Below the pieces are notes generated by a model. That model saw only the letters and a program-made list of their open reading frames with translations. It made no database searches and was not told where the DNA came from. A program made the translations under genes and the position numbers. From JAXDLW01 sp050998755 (GTDB taxonomy: Bacteria > Chloroflexota > Dormibacteria > DASZGP01), in assembly GCA_050998755.1 (NCBI GenBank), contig JBPCPW010000085.1, positions 34,925-98,924 of the forward strand: a stretch of 64,000 nt of DNA, in the 5' to 3' direction. Below, one piece after another: positions 16,294 to 27,070 of the stretch; positions within the stretch are counted from its first letter, which is position 1, and each line of letters starts with the position of its first letter.

Positions 16294-19022
16294 GGGACGG
16301 TCACCGTCGGAGGCTTGAAAACGTTCCAGAAGCTCTCCGCACCTGCTCTCATGCGGATCTCCGTCACCTTGGTGGTCACAGTGCTCCCGTCCGCCATGGT
16401 CGTTATCGAATCGACCTTTGTCTCATACCAGTATGGTGTGCGGGCGTACGGCAGCTGACCCTTGGGCGACCAGGCAAGCGTCGCCGGGGCCTTTACCTCC
16501 ACGCCCAGGATGGTCGCCAATCTCTGGGCGAAGCCGTCCACCTCGGCGCCGGTCCGGCATGAGGCGAGCAGGACGTTCTGTCCTTCCTTCCAGTCGCTCT
16601 GGCGGAGGAGCCTGGCAAAGTCAGCGGCGCTCACCGCACGACCCCCGATGTAGACCTCCTGGCGCCCACCGTGGACGGTCGCGATGAAGGCCCCGTCCGC
16701 CGGCGCGGGAACGGTAGTGGCATTCGCAATTGCACTGTCGCTGGCGGCCCCAAAGGCGGCGCCGCCAGGCGTCTCGATCTTTGACGCGAGGATTTCGTTG
16801 AACTCCACCGCGGAGAGCCGCGGGGGCTCCCGCACCCGGTGCGCGGGAAGCAGGTCAGCGGGCCCGCCCTCGTGGGAGGGTGATCCGGGCACATCGGCGG
16901 GCGCCGCCGGCGGGGGGGGCGGCGTGGCCGCGGGGGGCGCGGCCGCATCGGGAACCGCGGGCGTCGCTGCCGGTGGCGCAGGCTTTGCTGGCGCGGGGGC
17001 AGCCTCGGGGGGGGGTGGGGCCTCGGGCCGTGGTGCGGCCTCCGGTGGGGTTGGCGGCGGTGCTTCGGGGACCACTGGGACTTCCGGCGGCGCTTCGGGG
17101 ACGGTTGGCCTCGGCGCAGTCGCGGACCCGGCGGCCGCCTCTACTGAGCCGGCGGCTGCCTCCGTTGAGGCGCCGATGACGCCCGCCGCGGGAGCCACGG
17201 CATCGGCCCCGGCGGCCGCGGCCCTGGCCGCTGCCCGCGCGGCGACCACTCCCTTGTACCCGTCCATTAGCTGTCCCACGAGGGCGTCTTGCGCACTGAA
17301 CAACACGGCCTGAATCTGGGCCTCGCCGGCCAACTCACCGATGATCCGGCTGGCCTTCTGGTCGTCGTGCCGATACACGGCGTCGTTGAACTCGCCAACA
17401 TTGTCTCGCAGGGCCATGGCCTGCGCGGTGGTCATGCCCTTGAACTTTTCGAATCCCTCTCTGGACAGCATGCTGAGCGCGTCGGCCATGCCCTTCTTGG
17501 TCGCGTCCGACGCGCCTTCCCACTGATCGGGATGAGCGATGATGTCGCCCGCCTTTCGGAGTGGGTCGACGATCATCGTCTTGAGGCCGCGCTCGAACTT
17601 GTCGTCCATCGACACCAGGGTGTTGACGATGTTGTCCAGGGTCCGTCCGTTGGCGAGGTCGCGCCAGGCATTGTCGAGGAAGGCCTCCTCGGTGGTTGGT
17701 CCTCGCCTCTCCGCCTTGCCGGCATCAGTCTCGGCATAGGCCCGGTTGAACCTCGTGACCGGATCGTCGAAGGCATCCCCCGGGGAGAACCGGTTGCGGT
17801 CGGGGTCTTCGGGGTGGGCACGGCGGTAATCGCGGACCGCCTTCGCCCGAGGGTTCGACCACCGGTCAGGGTCCCAGCCCCCTCCCACGCCGCCACCGGC
17901 GACACCGCCGCCGGCGCTCGCGATCGCCCCCAGCCCGGCGCTCCCCAAGACGGGGCCTGCCCCGCAGCTCAGCCAGTCCTGCACCGTCCCGCCACATGAG
18001 GTGTAGCCGCCGTCGCACGCAAGCGCCGATATTTCGTGCCCAAGCGCCACGAGCAAGGCCGATCCGAGGGCGAGCAGCGCCAGGACAGCCGGTGCGGGGA
18101 TGGGCATGGGGGTGCGCCGGCTGATCAGGAACGCTGCTCCCCCAGCAGAGAGCGCCAGCGCGATTTTCACCGCTGGGTTGGTAATTGCGACAGACCCGGC
18201 AAGCGCAACGGCGCTTCCAAGCAGCGCCATCGCGAGCGCCGCTTCTTCTGGCGGCCGCGTTCGCCCGCCGGCAATTCGTTTCACCACTGTCCGCCAGATG
18301 CTGCTGACGGCGGCGCTCGCCACCGGCCGGAGGAAGCGACCCACGAAGAAAAGTAGGCCCAGCGCGAAAGCGCCACCTAGCGCGGGCGAGACGACGACCC
18401 CCACGAGCATGGCACCGCCGAATCCCCAGAGCAGGCTCGAGCCAGTGGCGGCACGCTCGACCCTGGCCAGGGTGAGAAGCGATTTCGGGAAGCCACGGAG
18501 GTCTTTCCAGAATCGCTCCTTGCCGACCCGCAGCCGGTAGCTGATGAGTCCAGATACAACCGAGGAGAGAATGGCCCAGAAGATCGCGCCTGACACCTGG
18601 TTGTGAGTGCCGGTGGCGAGGTTGGCGCGCGGCGCGGTGCCAATGCCTTCGTAGACAAAAGCCAGCAGGACGATGTTGGCAAGCCAACCGACCACCAGGC
18701 CACCGACGGCAAACAGGATGCATCTGGGAACGTTGGCGCGGATCCATGTGCCGGCGCCGTTGGCGACAAGGGCGACGCTGTCAATGAAGCCAAACGGCGG
18801 AGAGGATTCGTCCGGCGCGACGGCAGGAGCGGGCTCTGCGACGGAAGCCGGTGCGGCGTTGGCCACGAAATCGACCGATTCCTCTGGGGATGTACTGTCG
18901 GGCGTCGAGGCGCGCTTGGGGGCACGCTTCGGCCTGGTCGCGCCTTTGGATCCCGCGGGCTTGGGGACACGCTTAGCCCTGGTCTCGCCTTTGGATCCCG
19001 TGGGCTCGGGGCTCTCTTTCAC
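16290..19022 (-). CDS. Multi-TM protein with C-terminal caspase/C80-like candidate toxin domain
   Basis: Preferred start is GTG at 19022 (910 aa), which overlaps the upstream stop as GTGA; an ATG-independent longer form to 19064 would overlap by 46 bp. Order: basic N-terminus with a 14-residue tandem repeat (P[TA]GSKG[EA]TR[AP]KR[VA]PK); about eight hydrophobic spans (~110-350); a charged helical region (~390-590); a Pro/Ala/Glu-rich linker (~620-730); and a C-terminal globular domain. The latter has a TVHGG His (H784) and ASCRTG Cys (C822) followed by GFAQRLATILGVEVKAPA. The His-Gly/Ser-Cys dyad spacing fits clan CD (caspase, C80) folds and recurs at the ends of polymorphic toxins. The small gene downstream is the likely immunity partner; targets are unknown. 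Confidence 0.68.
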   Translation of the reverse strand: MKESPEPTGSKGETRAKRVPKPAGSKGATRPKRAPKRASTPDSTSPEESVDFVANAAPASVAEPAPAVAPDESSPPFGFIDSVALVANGAGTWIRANVPRCILFAVGGLVVGWLANIVLLAFVYEGIGTAPRANLATGTHNQVSGAIFWAILSSVVSGLISYRLRVGKERFWKDLRGFPKSLLTLARVERAATGSSLLWGFGGAMLVGVVVSPALGGAFALGLLFFVGRFLRPVASAAVSSIWRTVVKRIAGGRTRPPEEAALAMALLGSAVALAGSVAITNPAVKIALALSAGGAAFLISRRTPMPIPAPAVLALLALGSALLVALGHEISALACDGGYTSCGGTVQDWLSCGAGPVLGSAGLGAIASAGGGVAGGGVGGGWDPDRWSNPRAKAVRDYRRAHPEDPDRNRFSPGDAFDDPVTRFNRAYAETDAGKAERRGPTTEEAFLDNAWRDLANGRTLDNIVNTLVSMDDKFERGLKTMIVDPLRKAGDIIAHPDQWEGASDATKKGMADALSMLSREGFEKFKGMTTAQAMALRDNVGEFNDAVYRHDDQKASRIIGELAGEAQIQAVLFSAQDALVGQLMDGYKGVVAARAAARAAAAGADAVAPAAGVIGASTEAAAGSVEAAAGSATAPRPTVPEAPPEVPVVPEAPPPTPPEAAPRPEAPPPPEAAPAPAKPAPPAATPAVPDAAAPPAATPPPPPAAPADVPGSPSHEGGPADLLPAHRVREPPRLSAVEFNEILASKIETPGGAAFGAASDSAIANATTVPAPADGAFIATVHGGRQEVYIGGRAVSAADFARLLRQSDWKEGQNVLLASCRTGAEVDGFAQRLATILGVEVKAPATLAWSPKGQLPYARTPYWYETKVDSITTMADGSTVTTKVTEIRMRAGAESFWNVFKPPTVTVP
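18930..19015. repeat. Two-copy 42-bp in-frame tandem repeat
   Basis: Two adjacent imperfect copies of a 42-bp unit encode the 14-residue basic repeat near the N-terminus of the 910-aa membrane protein. The unit contains the shared string GCCTTTGGATCCCG. Approximate edges. Confidence 0.6.
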
Positions 19023-22000
19023 GGCTCGAGCATCTGGAGAAGTTCGCGCCGCCGCCGCACGCACCAGACCGCGAACGAGGCGAGCAGCACGAGGATCACG
19101 ACAGCGATCAGGTTGGCCGGTGTAAGCAACGCAGTCAGCAGCGCCGTCGTGCCCGGGTCACGGGTACCGGCGAGCAGCCGGGCGGTGTCGGGAGCCTTGA
19201 TCACCGCGGGACGGACCGCGATCGTCGCGGTGGCCGGCACGTAACCCAGCTGCGAAACCGTCACCTTCAGCGGAGCTGTGGTGAGGGGCGCGACCTTCAG
19301 CCTGACGGTCCCATCTGGTCCCGTCCAGGCGTGGAAATCGTTGGCGGCGTTGACAAGCTGGACCCGGGCACCGGCGATAAGGGCACCGTAGTCGTCCACC
19401 ACGGTCACCTTGGGGGTCTCGGTGCTGAGCGCAGTGAGCCTCTGCGGCAGACCCTGGACATGAAGCCGCGGGCCGGCGGCTGCCTTCACCGTCCTGCCGC
19501 CGACCCGCACGGTCTGGTCTGTCGTTCCGTCGGCCGCGAGCTGGATGACGGCGGTGTCCCCCGAGGTTGCACTGAAGGCAAAGGAGGTGAAGGGAGTGCT
19601 CCCCGCGCCTGAGGCGATCTCCACGGCGGCCGGACCTGAGGACGTGCCGGTCAGCGTGATGTCGTAGTCACCAGGCGGGACCAGGATCAGATCGGCGTCG
19701 GCGAGCGCCGACTCGGCCGCGACCGGAAGGCCAGGCGCACTCACCGAGCTCGCCAGCTTGAACTGGGCACGGGCGATGATCTCGGCACCTCCGATCTCGT
19801 TTATGGCGCGCGTGCCGCTGCTCCCGCTATCCAACAGGAACCCGACGCGGCTACCGGCCGGCGCCCCGGTGGTCAGGGTAGCCGCTCGCTGAACGACGGT
19901 TGCGGCAACCGCGCCGCGCACTCTTATCAGCGGCCGCGCATTCAGACTCGCACCGAGGGCCTTGTCCCGGGGGGTCCTTCTCTGAACCGACCGGGGGCTG
20001 GGGTAGCCGAGGTAGAGCGAGCTGGATGCGTCGCTCTTGTCGAGCATCCCGACGCTGGTTGTCCTGCCCGCGGCCCAGGTCGTGAGCGGGATGAGTTTCG
20101 CGGGAATGATCCGCTTGGACGCAGGGTCTTTGACCAGCTTGCTGACCTCATCCATGTCGATCACCTGCGCCTGGGTGATCGCCGGGCTCGTGGGCGACGT
20201 CTTCTTTCCGGCGATGTAAGCGGCAAGGGAACGTGCGTCTTTCGCGTCGACGTTCTTCGGGTAGGCAACCACCCCGCCCTTGCCGTCCGCGGTCCTGAGG
20301 GGAACGAAATCGGCATTCCCAGTGTCGCTAAGTGCGAGCAGGGAATTGAGCACCGTGGCCTGCAGGTCGGCAGCCGTGGAGGACGGCGCCGGGCGCGCGG
20401 CCAGCCTGCCGCGCACTCCCCTGTCCAGGATGTCACCGAGGTCGGGCGGGAGACTCGGCCCGCCGCCGCCCGCCGCCGGGGGCTCGGCGGGAAGGTCGGC
20501 CTGCTCGCTGCGCACGGTCGAAAGCTGCGGGGCCGTATCGCCGTTGTCGATGACCGCCTTTACCGTCAGTGTCCCTGCCTGCGAACCTATGCCTGTCCAC
20601 GCGTCGATCACGACCAGGCCCTGACCGTCGGTGATTCCGGTGAAGGTGCCCGGCGGCAGGCCTTCGACATCAGGTCCGGGGTCCGCGGTTGGATACAACA
20701 GGTGGCCCTCGGGATCACCAAGCACCACGCGCCCCACTGGCACTTCGGCGGTGAACTGGACCTTGGCCCCTGCCACCGCGTCACCCAGCCCGTCCGTTAC
20801 CGCGGCGGTTATCTCGTGCACGTTGCGGCCGGGGATGAGGTTGGTCGGATCCTTCTTGAGCTCGAGGTTGAACTCGTTGTTGAAGACGAAGTCGACGTTG
20901 TCTCGATCCCCGATCGCGTCCAGGACGCATTGGGCCGTGTGCGATGCCACCCCGCCGACCACGCACTGATACGGCGCGCCCGCAATCGATTCGCCCGCTC
21001 GCAGCGGCGGCGGAGTCAGTCCCTCGCCGACGTATGCCTCCTCCGGCACGGTGATGCGGTACTTGCCCTTGGCGTCGGTGACCGCCTCGCGATTGGTGCC
21101 CTGCTTCCCGGTGAAGGCGATGTGCACCCCGGCGAGGGGCTTGTCGCCAGGATGTGTCACCTTGCGCGTGACCTGGCCGGAGAAGTTGTAGCCGCCCTCT
21201 GCGAAATTCTGAGTCGTGTACCCGTCGATAGTGAGCTTTGGCGCATCGGGGGTGAACCTGTCAGGCGGCCCCTGGTTGAGGCGATTGTCCTTGAAGAAAC
21301 AGGCACAGACGGTGTACGTGCCAGCGTCAACGAACGCGCTGTAGTAGCCGGTTGAATCCGTAAGGGCGACCGATCGCTTGTTGTCCTCGGACCGGATCTG
21401 GATATATACGCCCGCGACCGGCGTCTTCCCATCCTTCTGGGTCACGACACCGTCCAGGAAGCCGACGTTGTAAGGAAGGATCGCGTAGTAATCGCTGGCG
21501 ACCGTTGAAAGGCAGCCGGCGAACTCGGCGTGGCCGGACTGCGCCGCGGCGACTGATCCGCAGAACCCGGTGATGCCGATGGACAGCGTGGTCCATCCCC
21601 CGGTGGCCCCCGTCGCCTCGGCGCTGCAGGTGTTGGTGCCTCCAATCTTTCCCGGGGCGATATCCGCCGCGGGTGAGAAATGGCTGGTGCACTTGCCAAA
21701 GCTCATCTGCCAGGCGGCCGCCCCGCTATAGATGTCCCCGCCGACCTTCGGGCTGAACGTTGCTGTGATCTTGGGACAATTACCCGGGCTGGTCCCCGGC
21801 TTGCACGCCTGGACTACGTGCGGCGACACGCTCAGGGTGCCAAGGCGTGTGTCCTGGACGCACTTCTGACCAGGGTCCGGCATCGGGTCACGACAGTCGC
21901 CTGTGGGACTGGGACCCGGCCGCGGACCCAATCCCTTTGCCTGCGGCAGCTCGGGTCGGGTACGCGCCGCTACGGGCGCAGCGACGACTGGCTGGGCGGC

Positions 22001-22069
22001 GATCAGGACGAGGATGGCGACCAGCACTCGGAGCACCGTCGCAGCGAGACCTCGGTGGCGGCGCTTCAC
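19019..22069 (-). CDS. Large secreted Ig-like/carboxypeptidase-regulatory-like surface protein, membrane-anchored
   Basis: Preferred start is GTG at 22069 (1016 aa). It directly precedes a signal peptide (LRVLVAILVLIAAQPVVAAP) and follows GAGGAG with 9 bp spacing; a longer frame to 22183 adds residues unlike a leader. The mature part has two carboxypeptidase-regulatory-like modules (e.g. DGKTPVAGVYIQIRSEDN and DKPLAGVHIAFTGKQ) and a Big-1-like module (LGDAVAGAKVQFTAEVPVG). A central globular region and another Ig-like module (VDDYGALIAGARVQLVN) follow, and then a C-terminal TM (LIAVVILVLLASFAVWCV) with a basic tail. It resembles a large stalk or adhesin. Its stop overlaps the start of the candidate toxin gene by 4 bp, so the two should be made together. 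Confidence 0.72.
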   Translation of the reverse strand: MKRRHRGLAATVLRVLVAILVLIAAQPVVAAPVAARTRPELPQAKGLGPRPGPSPTGDCRDPMPDPGQKCVQDTRLGTLSVSPHVVQACKPGTSPGNCPKITATFSPKVGGDIYSGAAAWQMSFGKCTSHFSPAADIAPGKIGGTNTCSAEATGATGGWTTLSIGITGFCGSVAAAQSGHAEFAGCLSTVASDYYAILPYNVGFLDGVVTQKDGKTPVAGVYIQIRSEDNKRSVALTDSTGYYSAFVDAGTYTVCACFFKDNRLNQGPPDRFTPDAPKLTIDGYTTQNFAEGGYNFSGQVTRKVTHPGDKPLAGVHIAFTGKQGTNREAVTDAKGKYRITVPEEAYVGEGLTPPPLRAGESIAGAPYQCVVGGVASHTAQCVLDAIGDRDNVDFVFNNEFNLELKKDPTNLIPGRNVHEITAAVTDGLGDAVAGAKVQFTAEVPVGRVVLGDPEGHLLYPTADPGPDVEGLPPGTFTGITDGQGLVVIDAWTGIGSQAGTLTVKAVIDNGDTAPQLSTVRSEQADLPAEPPAAGGGGPSLPPDLGDILDRGVRGRLAARPAPSSTAADLQATVLNSLLALSDTGNADFVPLRTADGKGGVVAYPKNVDAKDARSLAAYIAGKKTSPTSPAITQAQVIDMDEVSKLVKDPASKRIIPAKLIPLTTWAAGRTTSVGMLDKSDASSSLYLGYPSPRSVQRRTPRDKALGASLNARPLIRVRGAVAATVVQRAATLTTGAPAGSRVGFLLDSGSSGTRAINEIGGAEIIARAQFKLASSVSAPGLPVAAESALADADLILVPPGDYDITLTGTSSGPAAVEIASGAGSTPFTSFAFSATSGDTAVIQLAADGTTDQTVRVGGRTVKAAAGPRLHVQGLPQRLTALSTETPKVTVVDDYGALIAGARVQLVNAANDFHAWTGPDGTVRLKVAPLTTAPLKVTVSQLGYVPATATIAVRPAVIKAPDTARLLAGTRDPGTTALLTALLTPANLIAVVILVLLASFAVWCVRRRRELLQMLEP

Positions 22070-22181
22070 GCTTGGGGACTCCTCTCCGCAGGCTTCTGTG
22101 CCAGTGGGGCCATAGGTTCCGCTGCTGTCCCTCTCTCTATATGGCACACTGGGCCAACGTACTCGGGCGTCAGTGTAGAAC

Positions 22182-22214
22182 AAAAAAAGAGCCGCCTGGG
22201 TTTCCCCGGACGGC
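22182..22214 (-). terminator. Intrinsic terminator of groEL
   Basis: On the minus strand a 10-bp stem (22214-22205 with 22200-22191; one C/A mismatch, one G-U) closes a GAAA tetraloop and is followed by TCTTTTTTT (22190-22182). It lies 35 bp past the groEL stop. Strong rho-independent terminator. Confidence 0.88.
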
Positions 22215-22248
22215 CCTTGATGGTCCCTGTGTCTTCTGAGGCTTAGGC

Positions 22249-23859
<1,611 letters not shown>

Positions 23860-23938
23860 GCTGAATCCTCCTGGTGGTTTTCCTGTCCCGTTGGGTCAGT
23901 GGAGAGACTCAAAGCTCTCCCAGTCTTGCAAGGCGATA

Positions 23939-23965
23939 TTAGCACTCTACCCTCGCTAGTGCTAA
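23939..23965 (-). promoter_or_regulatory. CIRCE element (HrcA operator) of groEL
   Basis: TTAGCACTC-N9-TAGTGCTAA, which is the CIRCE consensus TTAGCACTC-N9-GAGTGCTAA with a single mismatch. On the minus strand a -10-like TAATAT and a -35-like TTAGCA overlap the palindrome, so HrcA binding would block the promoter. Confidence 0.9.
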
Positions 23966-24092
23966 GCCAACCCGAGTGCCAAGAGACAGCGGGCGCAGCA
24001 ACTCGGGCCAGGGGCTATTCATGGATCGTCAGCGATCCGTGACCGTTCCTTGTGGGGCGGCCCCGGTACGACCGCAATAGGCTGGAGGGGTC

Positions 24093-25394
24093 ATGCGCGC
24101 CCTCGTTGCCGCCGTCGCCGCGCTTCTCTCCGGGCCCGTGTTCGCCGCGCCGGCGGCCGCCGCGGTGCCGGGAACGGGGTGCAGCGTGTTCCCGGCCAAC
24201 AACGTGTGGAACACCGACATCTCGACCCTTCCCGTGAGCGCCAACAGCGCCGCCTGGATGGCTGCCACCGACGCAACCGCCGGTCGAAACCTGCACCCGG
24301 ACTTCGGACCGTCGGACGACCCGAACGCTCCCTACGGGATCCCGTTCAACGTGGTCGACAGCTCGCACCAGAAGGTCAGTGTCACGTTCCAGTACGCCAG
24401 CGAGAGCGACCGCGGGCCCTATCCGCTGGGACCGGACACCCAGATCGAAGGCGGGGCCGCCGCCAGCGGCGACCGGCATGCCCTGATGGTCGATCGCGGC
24501 AGCTGCACCCTTTATGAGCTGTACGACGCCCACTACCAGGCGGGCGGTTCGACCGCCGGCTCGGGCGCGGTGTTCAATCTCAACGGCAACGGGCTCCGGC
24601 CCGCCGGCTGGACCTCCGCTGATGCTGCCGGCCTGCCGATCTTCCCGGGGCTGCTGCGCCTCGACGAGGTCAACAGTGGGGCGGTCAACCACGCGATCCG
24701 CTTCACGGTGCAGCGCTCGGCAGCGGCATACATCTGGCCCGCGCGCCACCAGGCCGGCTCTGGGTCGGCGGCCGTGAACCCGCCGATGGGGGCGCGGTTC
24801 CGGATGAAGGCCGGCGTGAGCCTGGCCGGGTTCAGCCCCAGGGCCCAGGTGATCATGCGGGCGTTCCAGCACTACGGCGTCATCGCAGCCGATAACGGCT
24901 CCAACTGGTACTTCCAGGGCGACGCCAACAACGCCTGGCCCGACAGCCTCCTGAGTGAGCTTAAGGGTATCCCCGCCGCGGATTTCGAGGCCGTCGATGA
25001 GTCCTCGGTGATGCTCGATCCCAACTCCGCGCAGGCGCGCCAGTCCGGAAGCGGGGCCGGCTTGCCGGTCATACCCCCCGCCCCGCCCCCGCCACCCCAG
25101 GTCGCACCGCCCGCCGCAGCAGCGGCCACCCAGCCCGCCACGGTCGCCGGTCAAGCCTCCAGTGACCCGGCGGCCCCCGCCGCCGACCAGGGGGCGGCGG
25201 TATCACCCGGCGCCTCGGCTGGCCTCGCGGCGCCGCAGATCGCCCATCGCCGTGCACCCGCCACGGTGGCCGCTGCTGCGCTGGCGCCCGCCACGCCGGC
25301 CTGGCGATCCCCCCTCGCGATCGCGCTGGGCTGCGCCCTGCTGGCTGGGCTTCTCGCACTGTTCCTCGGACGGGGTCACTTGACACCGCCATAG
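24093..25394 (+). CDS. Secreted membrane-tethered protein of unknown function
   Basis: A 433-residue protein. A signal peptide covers residues 1-24 (LVAAVAALLSGPVFAAPAAAA). A ~300-residue globular domain follows (starting GTGCSVFPANNVWNTDIS, including RHALMVDRGSCTLYELYDA and MGARFRMKAGVSLAGFSPRAQVIMRAFQHYGVIAADNG). After that come a Pro/Ala-rich linker (~330-405) and a C-terminal TM (PLAIALGCALLAGLLALFL). The globular domain has conserved-looking Asp, His and Arg residues reminiscent of extracellular polysaccharide-acting enzymes, but I do not recognise a catalytic signature. RBS GGAGGGG precedes the ATG. Confidence 0.65.
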   Translation: MRALVAAVAALLSGPVFAAPAAAAVPGTGCSVFPANNVWNTDISTLPVSANSAAWMAATDATAGRNLHPDFGPSDDPNAPYGIPFNVVDSSHQKVSVTFQYASESDRGPYPLGPDTQIEGGAAASGDRHALMVDRGSCTLYELYDAHYQAGGSTAGSGAVFNLNGNGLRPAGWTSADAAGLPIFPGLLRLDEVNSGAVNHAIRFTVQRSAAAYIWPARHQAGSGSAAVNPPMGARFRMKAGVSLAGFSPRAQVIMRAFQHYGVIAADNGSNWYFQGDANNAWPDSLLSELKGIPAADFEAVDESSVMLDPNSAQARQSGSGAGLPVIPPAPPPPPQVAPPAAAAATQPATVAGQASSDPAAPAADQGAAVSPGASAGLAAPQIAHRRAPATVAAAALAPATPAWRSPLAIALGCALLAGLLALFLGRGHLTPP

Positions 25395-25424
25395 TGCTGT
25401 ACGCTATAGTGCAAGTTGCACTAT
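25380..25424 (+). promoter_or_regulatory. padR promoter with palindromic operator overlapping the start codon
   Basis: -35-like TTGACA (25380-25385) and -10-like TATAGT (25405-25410), 19 bp apart. The palindrome ATAGTGCAA-G-TTGCACTAT (25406-25424) has perfect 9-bp arms. It overlaps the -10, the predicted transcription start and the first two bases of the ATG (25423). An extra half-site ATAGTGC lies at 25391-25397. This is most likely the PadR autoregulatory operator; the 5' leader would be only ~6 nt. Confidence 0.75.
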
Positions 25425-26109
25425 GGAGAAACGCACAAGCCAGCGGGACATGGTCGCTCTGACCGCCCTCGCGCTGCTCAGCGAGCAGCCCAGCCATCCC
25501 TACGAGATCCAGCGCCAGATGCGCGGGCGGCACAAGAACTTCGCCGCTGGGAAGACCCGGGCCCTGTACCACGCCATTGATGAGCTGGTGCGCGAGGGAC
25601 TGGTCGAGGCCATGGAGACCAGCCGCGACGGGCGACGGCCCGAGCGGACCGTCTTCCGGATCACCGACCACGGTCAGGACGAGTTGATCGACTGGCTCAC
25701 CGAGCTGCTGGAGCGACCAATTCCCGAACCCTCGGTGTTCAACATCGCAGTGGGGTTTCTGGCCTACCTCCCGCAGGATCGCGCCAGGGAAGCCCTCTAC
25801 AGCCGCAGCGTCGCGCTCCGAGGCGAGATCGCCGGACTGAAGGAGGGGATGCGGGTTCTCCTGGAAGAGGGAAGGCTGCCGCGTCTTGTCGTGTTGGAGC
25901 TTGAGCACTCGATGGCCACGGGGACCGCGGAGCTGGCCTGGGTGAACAGCGTGCTCGCCGAAATCGACGCCGGGACGCTGGGATGGAGCAGGGAATGGCT
26001 CCACGAACAGTTCGCCGATTACATCGCCGAGAGCCAGCATCGCCGAGGCCAGGACCCGCTCTACGCCGACGCATTGAATCCACAGACAAAGAGAGAGGAG
26101 ACAGCATGA
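25423..26109 (+). CDS. PadR-family transcriptional regulator
   Basis: A 228-residue PadR protein. The N-terminal winged helix (residues ~8-90) contains LTALALLSEQPSHPYEIQRQ and the wing RTVFRITDHG. The C-terminal dimerisation/ligand helices belong to the Vir_act_alpha_C type found in longer PadR proteins. It probably represses its own operon and is released by a small molecule, coupling the DrrAB-like exporter downstream to that compound. ATG overlaps the operator; the stop overlaps the next start as ATGA. Confidence 0.93.
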   Translation: MEKRTSQRDMVALTALALLSEQPSHPYEIQRQMRGRHKNFAAGKTRALYHAIDELVREGLVEAMETSRDGRRPERTVFRITDHGQDELIDWLTELLERPIPEPSVFNIAVGFLAYLPQDRAREALYSRSVALRGEIAGLKEGMRVLLEEGRLPRLVVLELEHSMATGTAELAWVNSVLAEIDAGTLGWSREWLHEQFADYIAESQHRRGQDPLYADALNPQTKREETA

Positions 26110-27056
26110 TCGAGACGCGCGGCCTCAGCCGCACATTCAAATCCCGCAAGTCCGTGGTCGAGGCCGTCAAGGGCGTCGACCTCAAGGTTGAGAAGGGCGA
26201 GATCTTCGGCTTCCTCGGCCCCAACGGCGCAGGTAAGACGACGACCCTGCGCATGCTCTCGACCCTGCTTCCGCCATCGGGGGGCGAGGCCACCGTGGCC
26301 GGCGCCGACCTCCGCAAGGAGCCGGGCAGGGTGCGCGAGCGCATCGGTTACGTCAGCCAGGCCGGCAGCAGTTTCCCCGACGTCTCCGGCCGCACCGAAC
26401 TGGTGCTGCAGGGCCGCCTCTACGGCATGAACTCCAGGGACGCCAACGCGCGCGCCCAGGAGCTGCTGGAGACCCTCGACCTGACCGACGCCGGGGACCG
26501 CCGCACCAAGACCTACTCAGGGGGGCAGAAGCGCCGCCTGGACATCGGCATCGGGCTGATGCACAAGCCGTCGTTGCTCTTCCTCGACGAGCCCACCACG
26601 GGCCTCGACCCGCAGAGCCGGGCCCACATGTGGGACGAGGTGCGCAAGCTCAGCGACACCGGCACCACGGTCTTCCTCACCACCCACTACCTCGAGGAGG
26701 CCGACGCGCTCTGTGACCGCCTGGCGATCATCGACCAGGGCACGATCGTCGCCGAGGGGACACCCGATGCGCTCAAGCGGCAGGTCGCCGGTGACGTCGT
26801 CACGCTGGGCGTCAACGGTGCCCACGACCAGGCGCTGGAGCTGTTGCGCACGCAGACATTCGTGCGCGAGGCCAACCTCGACGAGGGAAGCCTGGTGCGT
26901 CTTTACGTGGAGCGCGGCGACACCGCGATGCCCGCCATCCTGCGCTTGCTCGACGGTGCCGGGATCGAGATGGCCAGCCTAGCCATGTCGCGACCAAGCC
27001 TTGACGACGTTTTCCTGCGCCAGACCGGACGTTCGCTGCGCGAGACCGCGGCCTAA
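26106..27056 (+). CDS. DrrA-type ABC transporter ATP-binding protein
   Basis: A 316-residue ATPase from the preferred ATG at 26106, which overlaps the padR stop by 4 bp; longer in-frame starts lie inside padR. Walker A GPNGAGKTTT (~45-54), Q-loop GYVSQAG, signature YSGGQKRRLDI, Walker B LLFLDEPTTGLD and the H-loop TTHYLEEAD are all intact. The C-terminal ~80 residues match the regulatory extension of daunorubicin-resistance (DrrA) proteins. Energises export by the adjacent ABC-2 permease, probably of a drug-like or antibiotic compound. Confidence 0.95.
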   Translation: MIETRGLSRTFKSRKSVVEAVKGVDLKVEKGEIFGFLGPNGAGKTTTLRMLSTLLPPSGGEATVAGADLRKEPGRVRERIGYVSQAGSSFPDVSGRTELVLQGRLYGMNSRDANARAQELLETLDLTDAGDRRTKTYSGGQKRRLDIGIGLMHKPSLLFLDEPTTGLDPQSRAHMWDEVRKLSDTGTTVFLTTHYLEEADALCDRLAIIDQGTIVAEGTPDALKRQVAGDVVTLGVNGAHDQALELLRTQTFVREANLDEGSLVRLYVERGDTAMPAILRLLDGAGIEMASLAMSRPSLDDVFLRQTGRSLRETAA

Positions 27057-27070
27057 GAGAGAGGAGAGAG

